Source of the DNA: Clostridium yunnanense
GTDB taxonomy: Bacteria; Bacillota; Clostridia; Clostridiales; Clostridiaceae
Reading direction: 5' to 3'
Assembly (NCBI RefSeq): GCF_016595795.1
Contig: NZ_JAENHN010000043.1
Coordinates: 62,001-126,000, forward strand
DNA: 64,000 bases
Shown: piece by piece, positions 55,462-64,000 of the stretch
Layout of the letters: each line of letters begins with the position of its first letter
Position numbering within the stretch: position 1 is the stretch's first letter
Program-made: the position numbers and the translations under genes
The notes under the pieces: generated by a model
The model's database searches: none
Seen by the model: only the letters and a program-made list of their open reading frames with translations
Told to the model about the DNA's origin: nothing

Positions 55462-55496
55462 AAACCTCATTCTTATTTACTAAATAAAAATGAGGC
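55462..55496 (-). terminator. Hairpin with T-rich flank
   Basis: Arms CCTCATT and AATGAGG with an A/T loop. Confidence 0.45.
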
Positions 55497-55511
55497 AATA
55501 TAAGTAAACAA

Positions 55512-55543
55512 ACAAAAACCCTCAGGATTACTCCAGAGGGTTA
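55512..55543 (-). terminator. Terminator of the 55580-55828 gene
   Basis: Arms AACCCTC and GAGGGTT followed by TTTTTG on the minus strand. Confidence 0.65.
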
Positions 55544-55579
55544 TATTTACGATTAAATATTCAATTAATCAATTCTACC

Positions 55580-55828
55580 TTACTGAATCTTCTTAAAATA
55601 TGTGACAAGGACTTGCTTTATCATAGTAAGTCCTATTACTGAACTTATATGTAAAGGAAGAATAAAGCATACAGATTTAGAAAGGCTCTTTGCAGGTAGA
55701 ATTGAGGATGAAGCCATTCTTATACCGACTCCCATAAGAGTTATATTCAGTTCGCCCAAAATGTAGGCGTAGAACTCCAACAAATTAAGCGTAGTAAACA
55801 TAAAGAAGGCATATATCATATACAACAT
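55580..55828 (-). CDS. Small hydrophobic membrane protein
   Basis: 82 residues from the ATG at 55828 (MLYMIYAFFMF), with AAGG 7 bases ahead. Two or three hydrophobic stretches and a basic end (YFKKIQ). A terminator follows, which supports a real gene. Function unknown. Confidence 0.45.
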   Translation of the reverse strand: MLYMIYAFFMFTTLNLLEFYAYILGELNITLMGVGIRMASSSILPAKSLSKSVCFILPLHISSVIGLTMIKQVLVTYFKKIQ

Positions 55829-56026
55829 ATTAACGCCTTCCATATCAAATTAAAGGATTTTAGGATTAGAGAAGCAATCTATGTATAATATATGTAAAAT
55901 ATTTGAAATTACAGCTCTATATGTTATATAATAAAGTAAATAGAAAATTGTAGATTTTTATGGCATATTGGTAAGAAATGTGAAGCGAAGAAAGTTTATA
56001 TAATATGCATGATGAGGAGGATTTTT

Positions 56027-56563
56027 ATGAAGAACCCATATGAAATATGCCCCACTTTTGAAACAGAAAGTTTTATTTTAAGACTCGTTTCAGAAGAAGA
56101 TTCCGAAGGTCTACTTAAATGTTATTCTGATAGTAAGGCACAAAAAATTTTTAACTCTGATAAGTGTACAGGTGATTTTTGTATTTACACAATTGAAGAT
56201 ATGTTACAATGTACTAAAGCTTGGCTTTGTGCATATTCTCAACAAGAATTTATACGCTTTGCAATTATAGATAAATCACTATCTAAAGCTATTGGAACAA
56301 TAGAAATGTTTGGTTATGTTGGTAAATATAAAATTAAAACGGGAATACTCCGAGTTGATGTTTGTTCTGAATACGAAAATGCAGATTACTTAAACGAAAT
56401 ATTTAGTGTTTGTAACGAGAACTTTTTTGATTTGTTTGAGGTTGATATGATTGCAACTAAGGCAATACCTCAAGCTGTTGAAAGGCGGAATACATTATTA
56501 AAAATTGGCTTCTGTGAAGGCAATGCATATGAAGGAGAGCACTATTTTTTGCGTTCAAAATAA
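56027..56563 (+). CDS. GNAT-family N-acetyltransferase
   Basis: 178 residues from the ATG at 56027 (MKNPYEICPT), set by GAGGAGG; an earlier in-frame ATG lies within that site. It has FILRLVSEEDSEGLLKCY and the acetyltransferase core IGTIEMFG, but the usual Gly-rich CoA loop is poorly conserved (RVDVCSEYENADYLN), so it may be a diverged member. Confidence 0.75.
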   Translation: MKNPYEICPTFETESFILRLVSEEDSEGLLKCYSDSKAQKIFNSDKCTGDFCIYTIEDMLQCTKAWLCAYSQQEFIRFAIIDKSLSKAIGTIEMFGYVGKYKIKTGILRVDVCSEYENADYLNEIFSVCNENFFDLFEVDMIATKAIPQAVERRNTLLKIGFCEGNAYEGEHYFLRSK

Positions 56564-56621
56564 ACATAATCTACAGTAAACTTAATACATAGTATTCTTA
56601 AAATGTGCATTAAGGGAACTC

Positions 56622-56753
56622 TTAACAAGTTCCCTTAAAAAATTGCATATTATCAGCATATTCTGTTTCTGGTGCATTAAGCATAGAACATATATATGCA
56701 CTCTCCCAATCATCATATCCATCAAAAATAAACGCAAGTATTTCTTTCTTCAT
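56622..56753 (-). pseudogene. PfpI/DJ-1 family N-terminal fragment
   Basis: 43 codons reading MKKEILAFIFDGYDDWESAY and ICSMLNAPETEY, the standard start of PfpI-like glutamine amidotransferases, then a switch to unrelated sequence and a stop. The catalytic Cys region is gone. Confidence 0.6.
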
Positions 56754-56762
56754 TTTTATGAA

Positions 56763-56950
56763 AGAGAAGATTTAGAAAATGAGTGCTATAAAACTTTGTT
56801 CAAGTGCATTTTTTATTACAATTGTGACAATCATAGTTTTATAGCTTATACAACAAATGCTATTAAACATAATATTAATAATTTGATTAAACTAGCATGT
56901 GAAAGGCTAATTTCAGAGGGAAATAAAACTTTAATGATGGATCACATATT
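56763..56950 (+). pseudogene. Sigma-factor fragment, N-terminal part
   Basis: EDLENECYKTLFKCIFYYN and FIAYTTNAIKHNINNLI mirror residues ~45-110 of the intact sigma factor at 58185 (EDIKNECYKALFNCIKLYE, FVAYATNAIQNSVKCLI). No start and many substitutions. Confidence 0.7.
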
Positions 56951-57244
56951 TGTAATTCATCATACTCACTATCTGTCTCTTTAAGTTCCTCCACAACGGT
57001 TCCATCTATTATAAATCCCATTCTTTTAAATAATGCAATCGTCTTGGTATTATCTGCTCTTACACGTAAATAAAGGGTATGAATATCATTGACCTCACAC
57101 CAATCACTAGCATTTTCAACTAATTTAGTCCCTATCCCCTTATTTATATACTTGTGTAGCCATTTTATTGTCTTCTTCGTCTAATTTTAATAGCAATTTT
57201 AAATATTTTTCAGCGTCAGATTTTTCAATTTCTCTTATCCTCAT
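56945..57244 (-). pseudogene. GNAT acetyltransferase with an internal deletion
   Basis: The start MRIREIEKSDAEKYLKLL at 57244 breaks off after ~34 codons. A second frame, KYINKGIGTKLVENASDW ... LRVRADNTKTIALFKRMGF ... YDELQ, holds the C-terminal half. The middle (residues ~30-70) is missing. Confidence 0.7.
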
Positions 57245-57414
57245 TCTCTTCCCCACTTCTCTTAAAATTTCACTTTTAAGTCCATTATGATAGATAAACA
57301 TTTCCTTATATAAATACTATATCTCACAATTCTTTCATTTTACTCTACAAATTTCTTAAATTTTTCTTTCAGTTTTACAAATCTAAGACTTCTTAATGAA
57401 AATTTCAAGGTTGA

Positions 57415-58116
57415 TCAATTTACTCTTAGCTTCTGTCCTATCACAATTAGATTAGCATCTTTTATATTATTCAGTTGAACTAATTTACTTATAGTAGTTC
57501 CATAGCTTTTAGCAATTTCAGATAAGGTATCCCCTTTCACTACTGTATAATAATTAGTTTGCTCAGAATAATTACTATTCTCCGATGCATTAAGCTCAAA
57601 AGCCTTACAAATCCCTTTAAATATTGCCTCCGCCATGGTTTCTGGGTTATAATTATTCATATCAACAGCACTATCACAAAAAGCACATTCTATAAGTATT
57701 GCAGGCATATTTGTGTTCTTTAACACAAACAAATCATTTCTTGCCTTAACTCCCCTATTTGTAAAACCCAACTTTGAGATTTCAGGAAGAATAATTTTAG
57801 CGACACCTTCAGCTTGTCCACCTGGAATACATAAAATCTCAGATCCATGAGCTCCAGTACATAAATTATGATGAATGGAAATAAAGAAATCAGCATTGTT
57901 ATTATTGGCTGCTTGAACCCTTTGATTTAAAGAGTCATAAAGACTAGTTGCACTTCTTGGAGTGCAGTTAATAACAGTGAGACCTGCAGCTCTGCATCTT
58001 TCTATAAGCTTTATTCCTACTTCATAATTAAGCTCATTTTCTGTCCTTAAACCTACTGCTCCCCCGTCAAATTGAACATTGTGGCCTGTATCTATTGCTA
58101 GTTTTGATATTTTCAT
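57415..58116 (-). CDS. N-acetylmuramoyl-L-alanine amidase with LysM domain
   Basis: 233 residues. Residues ~1-175 are an Amidase_3 zinc hydrolase: [14 protein letters not shown] (first His), later FISIHHN (second and third His) and LIECAFCD (Glu). Residues ~188-233 are a LysM motif ([18 protein letters not shown]...LIVIGQKL). No signal peptide, as in many clostridial lysin-like amidases. AAGGAGG precedes the ATG. Divergent from the sigma-factor gene with a shared palindrome between them. Confidence 0.9.
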   Translation of the reverse strand: MKISKLAIDTGHNVQFDGGAVGLRTENELNYEVGIKLIERCRAAGLTVINCTPRSATSLYDSLNQRVQAANNNNADFFISIHHNLCTGAHGSEILCIPGGQAEGVAKIILPEISKLGFTNRGVKARNDLFVLKNTNMPAILIECAFCDSAVDMNNYNPETMAEAIFKGICKAFELNASENSNYSEQTNYYTVVKGDTLSEIAKSYGTTISKLVQLNNIKDANLIVIGQKLRVN

Positions 58117-58140
58117 AAATATCTACCTCCTTTTCCTTAG

Positions 58141-58162
58141 ATATATGCCGACCGGCATATAT
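58141..58162. promoter_or_regulatory. Palindromic GGCATATAT element shared by amidase and sigma genes
   Basis: Two 10-bp arms, ATATATGCCG and CGGCATATAT, around AC. Each arm faces one gene and lies 22-25 bases from its ATG, the same position as at yvrJ. TTTTCC at 58131-58136 sits 19 bases upstream of the plus-strand GG. Confidence 0.75.
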
Positions 58163-58184
58163 TTTAGTTAAGAGGTGATATTTT

Positions 58185-58775
58185 ATGAATTATAAATATG
58201 TTGAAAATCTAGTATTACTTTGTAAGAGTGATAATGAAGCAGCTAAAGAAAATTTAATTTCAGAGTTTGACCCCTTAATATTAAATCTATGTAAGAAATC
58301 CTTTGTAAGCGGATATGAATTTGAAGATATAAAAAATGAGTGCTATAAAGCTTTATTTAACTGTATAAAACTTTATGAACCTAATAAGCATAGATTCGTA
58401 GCCTATGCAACAAACGCTATACAAAACTCAGTTAAATGTCTTATAAGAAAATCCGTAAGAAGACAGCAAACTGATGGAGCTAAGGTAGTAACCTTTGACG
58501 CTACCCTTGAAAGTGTAACTTGCTATGATATGAATTTTGTTGAGGATATTATCTATCAAAAGCAAGTGAAATCACAGATAAATTCTGTTATTAATACCTT
58601 AACTGAAGAAGAAAAAGACCTTGTAAGATATGTTTTCTATAAAGGTTATTCTATGAAGAAATACTCTGATTTTAGTAAGATTCCATATTATAAGGTGTTT
58701 GAAATGAAAACTAGTATACTGGCTAAGTTGAAGAGTGATTTGAAGATAGACAAGCAATGTGTCTTCTTGAATTGA
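58185..58775 (+). CDS. Sigma-70 family RNA polymerase sigma factor
   Basis: 196 residues. Region 2 is visible as YEFEDIKNECYKALFNCI and HRFVAYATNAIQNSVKCLIRK; region 4 as INTLTEEEKDLVRYVFYKGYSM and YYKVFEMKTSILAKLK. Small single-region-2/4 sigma of the UviA/SigO-like kind that turns on few genes. AGAGGTGAT precedes the ATG. The element at 58141-58162, repeated before yvrJ, DUF1659 and others, is a candidate for the promoter it recognises, including its own. Confidence 0.88.
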   Translation: MNYKYVENLVLLCKSDNEAAKENLISEFDPLILNLCKKSFVSGYEFEDIKNECYKALFNCIKLYEPNKHRFVAYATNAIQNSVKCLIRKSVRRQQTDGAKVVTFDATLESVTCYDMNFVEDIIYQKQVKSQINSVINTLTEEEKDLVRYVFYKGYSMKKYSDFSKIPYYKVFEMKTSILAKLKSDLKIDKQCVFLN

Positions 58776-58949
58776 TTGATGTTTACATTTTAATTTCCTA
58801 TATGCTAAAATATTATTATCCGTTATGGATATACCTCCTTTGAAATGTTAGTGGTCGGCAAACTTACTAATGTTTTGGAAGGAGGTATTTTTTGATTATG
58901 TCTATGAGCCTTTTTAAGCCATAAGGCTAGCCTAGGATATTCATTCTTT

Positions 58950-59287
58950 CTACTTATATACAAGAGACTTTAGGCAATTTGTAACCTCTTCAGGCATAGT
59001 AGCACCATTCACAGCAATACCAGGAATAATGATGGATTTTATGCATTCTTTTGCTATATCATTTTCAATTTGACAAAATCCTACGCCTCCATGAGTACAA
59101 AATGGAATTACTTTTTTCCCAGTAAAATCATGTCTTCTTAGAAAACTCAAAACTGGTGGAGCTATAGTTTTAAACCAGTTAGGTGAACCAATAAATATTG
59201 TGTCATAATCTGATATTGAATCATTCCCATATATGAGCTTTGGACAAAATTCTCTAGAGATTTGATTTCTTACTTCTTTAGCTGCAG
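58950..59287 (-). pseudogene. Truncated flavodoxin copy
   Basis: Reads TAAKEVRNQISREFCPKL ... GSPNWFKTIAPPVLSFLRRH ... CTHGGVGFCQIENDI to the stop, matching the C-terminal ~110 residues of the flavodoxin at 22232-22702. The N-terminal ~45 residues and FMN loop are absent; its end is joined to the MerR fragment. Confidence 0.8.
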
Positions 59288-59631
59288 TTATTGATTCATT
59301 AGAGGATTATGTATCGGAAACTGACATATCCAATAACTTGCTGATTTTACCATTACAAGAACAATATAAAAATGATGCCAAAGTAGTATATGGTGAAACA
59401 GAAAAACACAAAGAATATGAGAAAGACTATCTTATGAATTTGCATCTAATATGGAAAAGCTATCTGAAACAAACTATGACTTATGATACAGAAATTTTGA
59501 AATGTATTGCTATTAAGTATAAATTAGATAAAAGATGGAAGAACTATTTCGCACAATTAAGTGATGAAGATTTTAGTGACTTCGTTTATCAGGCTATTAT
59601 GTATTATTGTAACGCTATTGGATGTTTATAA
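59288..59631 (+). pseudogene. Truncated MerR/TipAS copy
   Basis: From VIDSLEDYVSETDIS through LPLQEQYKNDAKVVYGETEK to NYFAQLSDEDFSDFVYQAI it matches the C-terminal part of the MerR protein at 23012-23776, with internal loss of ~45 residues. The DNA-binding domain is missing. Confidence 0.8.
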
Positions 59632-59929
59632 AGCATTATTTTAATATCTTTTTAAAGTTTGTAATAGCCATATTCAGTATGATTTTTTAATATAGTTGGA
59701 GGTCAATTTGATAAATGTGCTATCTTTTTTATCTGTCTATAAATGGATTGGTTCATGTTAATAAGTATTGTAGTAAGATTCTATAGGAATGTTTCTTTTA
59801 TTTTCTTTATATATGTATAGGATTGGTCTCTTAATAGCTGGTTATGCAAGTGATTTTCATAAGTGAGTGGAATCCATATAAGATCTAATTTTTTTTATTA
59901 TATGAATTTTATTGAGGATATTATTTATG

Positions 59930-60085
59930 AAAGTAGGTGAAATCACAGATAAACTCAGTTATTAATATTTTAACTGAATAAGGAAAAGACCTTGTGAGAT
60001 ATGTTTTATATAAAGGTTATTCTATGAAAAACGGCCTGCCTTATTATAATGTGGTGAATATGAACACTAATAATCTGACTAATTA
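59930..60085 (+). pseudogene. Sigma-factor fragment, C-terminal part
   Basis: Nucleotide match to 58570-58745 (TCACAGATAAA, GACCTTGTGAGATATGTTTT, AAAGGTTATTCTATGAA) with stops and shifts. It encodes the region 4 remnant of a sigma factor. Confidence 0.75.
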
Positions 60086-60159
60086 AAGATTTATTTAAAA
60101 ATAGACAATCAATGTATATTTTTAAATTGAGTTATATTTAAAGTTCAATTTGGTATGTT

Positions 60160-60300
60160 ATAGTCTATTATTCTTTATGGATATACATCCTTTAAAATGT
60201 TAGTGGTATGTAAAGCGGCTAGTGTTTTGTAATGAGGTATTTTATTTCTGATTATTCCTATAAGTTTATAGAACCATTGGTATAGCCTATGGTATTAATT
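60160..60300 (+). repeat. Second copy of the sigma-to-flavodoxin spacer
   Basis: Resembles 58800-58935 (TTATGGATATAC.TCCTTT, AAATGTTAGTGGT, GAGGTATTTT). Together with the sigma fragment at 59930 it shows that a ~350-base segment (sigma 3' end plus spacer) was duplicated. Confidence 0.6.
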
Positions 60301-60538
60301 TTAAAAATGTTCTTACTTTATTTCACTGTAAGAACACCTATTATAATAATTAAACTATTTGCTTTCTTTATTTAGTAAATAAAGCGCCATATTCATTTTA
60401 TATACATGTTTGAAGTGTGGCGCGATATTTATGGTTAATTAAATCATAATTTTTATTATTACTTAAATTCATGATACCAATCTTAGAAGTTTCGCATTCA
60501 TAATTTTCAATGTTATCAGTTAGTCTATTTGATAGACA

Positions 60539-63500
60539 CTAATCAATCATTGATATCTGTTCCCCTACAAGTTTCTTATAACTTAATTTATCTAAATCAA
60601 CTTGAGACTTTAATTTCTTAACAACTACAGTTTGAGTACCAGTATCATTTACTTCTGTATCTAAATAATACTTAACATCAAATAGCGGTAATAGGTTGCT
60701 AGGCATGCCATATCCTAGGCAAAGTATTTGAAAATTATTTTCATCCAGAAGCTTTGTTATAGGCTCCCATATATAAGAAGCTGCCATTCCTGAAAAAGGA
60801 GCATCAAGCATAACAAACTTTCTACTTTGGTCCCCTATATGGGGATTATAAAGCTTTTTAATAAAAGAAATCAGACAAATAAATATATTGTATGCCATAC
60901 CGTTAGATTGACCAGTTGAGCCTATTACTTCCGCCCAAGAAATAGACTTACTATTGCGTTCAATAGCATCAACCTTATAAATCTTAACATCACAACTATT
61001 TATATTATCTACAAATTGAGAAAACAAATCCTTTAGTTTCAGCCTATTTGCTAAATAGCTAAGTCTCTCTGATTCTTCTATATCTTGAAGTCCATTAACT
61101 AAATGGTTTATATATGATTTCATTCTAGCTTTCCTAATTAATTCATCAGCAGGTTTCACTATAACTTCAATCATTGAGGTCGCTTTACCATTAATATTTA
61201 TTTTAGAAAGATGTGTAAGATTCAATAACTCGCCATAAACTTGCTCACACTTTTGAAGAAGTTGATTAATGAAAACTTTCTCGTCTTCTTTAAGTTCATT
61301 AATGATAGTAATTATTCTTTTCTTTTCCTCATCTATACTTCTTATATACCCATGCTCACCTTGAAGTCTATCTATAATAAGTGTACATTCATCTTTGCTA
61401 ACTGGTGTGCTTTGCCTTAAGTTCTCCAAATCTTCCTTGAAATGCACTAACTCAGAATCCATAAGATTTTTTATAATCCTATCCAAGGCGCTTTCATAAT
61501 TAATCTTAGTGCTTTTTAAAGAAGAAAGTGCTATATTTACTTCTCCTTCTATTGTTTCTATAATTATTAAACTTTGGTTATAGTCTTCTACCTCAATACT
61601 TTCAAATTGAATACCATTTCTGTCAACTACTCTATTAAGTATATTGTCATACTCCATTAAAACCGTAACATTTTTTTCTAATGCATCTTTTGTATCATTA
61701 AACTCTTTTATAGAAATTTGTGCTTTAGAAATTTCAACTTCTATTGATTTTAAGACTAAATCAATTCTATCTAATCGATCTTTAATATTAGTATCTGATA
61801 ATTTCATTTCTTCATAGGTCATTCCATTATATTTGCTTTTAAAATTATTACACATATTATTTATTGTGCCTTTTAAATTATCAAATTCGGATTTAAGTTT
61901 TCTTTCAATTAGAATTAAATTACTAAGTTCATTCTTCTTATCCTTAATATATTTTCCCAGCTCCTCTAAATACTCATTATAATCTCCAGTAAATAGTTCA
62001 GCATTATTAAAATATTCTATATTATATTTTATACCAGTCTTATTCTTATTTTGTAATCCTATCTCCACAATTGCATCCTCAATTGATTTATTCAGTTCTT
62101 CAATAGCATTTTGGAGCATTTGTAAACCACTAATACTTCCCTCTACATTTTTTCTGTATATCTCAAATTTGCTCTTAATTTCAGATAAAGGTAAATCCTC
62201 TTCAAAAATAGTAATTTCTTTTGTAGGTGAAAAATAAAGTTCTCTCAATTCCTTACCAACCTCAATATAACCTTTATTTAAACCATTAACTCTAATTGTT
62301 ATCTCAGGTATTACTTTATCAATCTCTTCAGCCTCAATTTTCTTTTGAGAAACATCCAACTTAATTTCATCTAATATAGATTTGTTTATTGATGCTTCAG
62401 TATCTATATTCATTCTTTCTTTAGTTAACTTTTCTAAGTATTCATACTCTGCAAGTTCCTCTTTTAAATCTTTAATACTGTGCTCTAACTTAGACTTAAC
62501 CTGTTTAATCATAGCTATGGTAGCTTCAGTCGCTTCTATATCATTTTCAAGTATATCGCTACTCTCTTTAGCCTTATCAACTATATCAACAATATTATTT
62601 ATTTCCATTTCTATTTTCTTTGTTATTTGCTCTTTTTGATTAATTTCTACTTTACTGTACTTAATTTCAAAATTCATGCAGCTATTATAATCATTTTCTA
62701 TACTTTTTAACTCATTATTAAGCCTTAGTTGTTCTATAGTAAGCGTTTCAACTTCCCTTTTTAGCTTAAGCAATTGCCTTTCATTAAACTCCTCATCTAG
62801 AAAACATTCCTTATCTCTTACTGTAAAAGCTAAGTTATCTAGATTTACAGATCCTATTCCTTGAAGTACTTCAGAATTAATAATAGGAACTACTTCATCA
62901 TTAAACTTACGTCTTAAAGATGCATCATTTATTAGTTTATTAAAGTCATACTTATCAACTATTATGCCATAAGGTATAAATTCTGTAATTTCAAATAAAA
63001 TCTTTCTTTCCTCTAATGTTTTGTTTTCTAAGTAGCTGCTTCCTAAAACAGCTGATTTGTAACTAGATGATATAATATTAAATTGTTGTCTTGCAGAATC
63101 TGATAGAGTCACTACAGTTTTATTTTCTAAATCTCTGATAGTCGTATTTAATCCTATAATTTGTTCACTAATTTCCCTTATTCTATCTTTTATCGTATTA
63201 CTTATGTCTTTTAGGTATTTAGAAATAGTAATTTCATGTTGCCAAGTATATTTTCCCCTAATTAAATCATATTCAGTGTAATCAGTATAATATTGATTTA
63301 TTTCTTCAAAAATTTCTTTTAACCTTGACCTCTTATTTTTCATATCTTGTTCTAGTAATTTAATTTGGTTGTTTTGTTCAGTAATTGTAGCTTTGATTTT
63401 TACTACGTTCTCCTTATAATCTATTAACTCCTCTTCTTTTTTATTAAGCAAAACAGTATTATTATTTAATTCTTTTAAGATATCTTCTTTCAGTAGATGA

Positions 63501-64000
63501 AATATTCCTTTTTTAGTATCATTAATTTTTTTATCTATCTTATTAAGTTTTTCTGAATTTAACTTATCTAAATTATCAAGATTTGATATATTTGCTTCCA
63601 ATACTGCAATATCTTTAATCAAGTTTATACTTTTTTTATTCAATTTATTAAGTTTTTCTTTTTCAATATTATATAGTTCACTTTTTCTATTTAATTCATC
63701 ATTTAAAGTCTTTTTATAGTAGCAGCCCCAATAATTATAGTCACTCATTATCAATTCTTTATCCTTAGCCAAAGCACTTATTGATTCTTCCTTTACCTTC
63801 ACTTTTTCTTTTAAGGCTAAATAAGTTCTATAAATTTTTTCACATTCATACCTAAGTTTTTTATCTTCAATTTCTTTTATGCTTTCTTCTTTATTTTTGT
63901 AAGCATTTAGAGCTACAAGATGTTCTTTCTCAGAAATTTGCAAGTTAAGTTTGACTTTCTTAATTTCGTAGCCATCCTTTTCCCTATTAAGTTCATAAAC
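60539..64000 (-). CDS. SMC-like coiled-coil ATPase, N-terminus outside the window
   Basis: At least 1153 residues visible; the open frame continues past 64000, so the Walker A part is not seen. Long Lys/Glu-rich coiled coils flank a hinge-like middle, and the C-terminal ~130 residues form an ABC-type head: GSTGQSNGMAYNIFICLISF (signature-like) and KFVMLDAPFSGMAAS (Walker B). The usual catalytic Glu after Asp is Ala here (LDAPF). It resembles MksB/JetC, RecN or DUF3584/DUF3732-like proteins, but I cannot choose among them. Such genes occur in DNA repair and in Wadjet-type plasmid defence; no jetD-like gene follows. Confidence 0.7.
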   Translation of the reverse strand, partial: VYELNREKDGYEIKKVKLNLQISEKEHLVALNAYKNKEESIKEIEDKKLRYECEKIYRTYLALKEKVKVKEESISALAKDKELIMSDYNYWGCYYKKTLNDELNRKSELYNIEKEKLNKLNKKSINLIKDIAVLEANISNLDNLDKLNSEKLNKIDKKINDTKKGIFHLLKEDILKELNNNTVLLNKKEEELIDYKENVVKIKATITEQNNQIKLLEQDMKNKRSRLKEIFEEINQYYTDYTEYDLIRGKYTWQHEITISKYLKDISNTIKDRIREISEQIIGLNTTIRDLENKTVVTLSDSARQQFNIISSSYKSAVLGSSYLENKTLEERKILFEITEFIPYGIIVDKYDFNKLINDASLRRKFNDEVVPIINSEVLQGIGSVNLDNLAFTVRDKECFLDEEFNERQLLKLKREVETLTIEQLRLNNELKSIENDYNSCMNFEIKYSKVEINQKEQITKKIEMEINNIVDIVDKAKESSDILENDIEATEATIAMIKQVKSKLEHSIKDLKEELAEYEYLEKLTKERMNIDTEASINKSILDEIKLDVSQKKIEAEEIDKVIPEITIRVNGLNKGYIEVGKELRELYFSPTKEITIFEEDLPLSEIKSKFEIYRKNVEGSISGLQMLQNAIEELNKSIEDAIVEIGLQNKNKTGIKYNIEYFNNAELFTGDYNEYLEELGKYIKDKKNELSNLILIERKLKSEFDNLKGTINNMCNNFKSKYNGMTYEEMKLSDTNIKDRLDRIDLVLKSIEVEISKAQISIKEFNDTKDALEKNVTVLMEYDNILNRVVDRNGIQFESIEVEDYNQSLIIIETIEGEVNIALSSLKSTKINYESALDRIIKNLMDSELVHFKEDLENLRQSTPVSKDECTLIIDRLQGEHGYIRSIDEEKKRIITIINELKEDEKVFINQLLQKCEQVYGELLNLTHLSKININGKATSMIEVIVKPADELIRKARMKSYINHLVNGLQDIEESERLSYLANRLKLKDLFSQFVDNINSCDVKIYKVDAIERNSKSISWAEVIGSTGQSNGMAYNIFICLISFIKKLYNPHIGDQSRKFVMLDAPFSGMAASYIWEPITKLLDENNFQILCLGYGMPSNLLPLFDVKYYLDTEVNDTGTQTVVVKKLKSQVDLDKLSYKKLVGEQISMID

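Larger units (their letters stand above)
59632..60538. other. Non-coding stretch with decayed duplicates
   Basis: No intact gene in 907 bases. Apart from the two remnants noted separately, I see only AT-rich sequence and a weak hairpin near 60305-60345. Confidence 0.45.

Noticed and set aside
61620-62640. Plus-strand frames opposite the SMC-like gene
   Set aside because: Shadow frames of the coiled-coil gene with Ser/Ile-rich translations.
1-64000. tRNA or rRNA genes
   Set aside because: No cloverleaf-like or rRNA-like segments were noticed on either strand.

Overview
The window is AT-rich, densely coded on both strands, and carries gene types typical of Clostridium (agr peptide signalling, a C_GCAxxG_C_C protein, YvrJ/DUF1659/DUF2922 genes, TTG and GTG starts with strong purine-rich ribosome binding sites). 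I read it as chromosomal DNA of a Clostridium sensu lato species. Much of it is accessory: a biosynthetic cluster, conflict-type genes, a group II intron and many gene remnants.

Layout. 1-1155: partial ROK-family regulator and a C_GCAxxG_C_C protein. 1526-4485: an agr quorum-sensing locus (agrA, agrC divergent from agrB, agrD). 4710-21330: the main find, a 16.6 kb locus almost entirely on the minus strand. In transcription order it encodes an FtsX-type ABC permease and ATPase, a SPASM radical SAM enzyme, an M50 protease with a possible PqqD-like N-terminus, an unknown protein, four tandem near-identical 41-aa precursor peptides ending in GCC(A/S), another unknown protein, then ACP, ketosynthase, thioesterase, FabZ-type dehydratase, a ketosynthase-like chain-length-factor protein lacking the catalytic residues, FabG ketoreductase, a CrtI-like FAD oxidoreductase and a fused acetyl-CoA carboxyltransferase. 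A Sfp-type phosphopantetheinyl transferase lies inside on the plus strand. This looks like a RiPP pathway fused with a type II polyketide/fatty-acid pathway, plausibly making a lipidated or polyene-bearing peptide under agr control.

21564-27493: flavodoxin, MerR/TipAS regulator, membrane and lipoprotein genes, methyltransferase and small hypotheticals. 27600-31351: a YvrJ/DUF1659/DUF2922 gene set whose members share a GGCATATAT element with the amidase/sigma-factor pair at 57415-58775, suggesting one sigma-directed regulon. 31587-41283: ordinary accessory genes (GNAT, AraC, racemase, reductase, an ABC exporter with a TetR regulator and a clear palindromic operator, an APH-family kinase).

41465-49049: a group II intron, then a two-gene system of a ComEC-like metallo-beta-lactamase and a large trypsin-like protease/P-loop (GTPase-like) protein, followed by a truncated DUF4011-like start and a decayed serine recombinase; this resembles a defence or conflict island. 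49143-55055: alkyltransferase-like protein, redox proteins, Rpn nuclease and a glycosyltransferase-methyltransferase fusion. 55159-60300: small genes and a graveyard of duplicated fragments (sigma factor, GNAT, PfpI, flavodoxin/MerR). 60539-64000: the C-terminal part of a large SMC-like coiled-coil ATPase that runs off the window.
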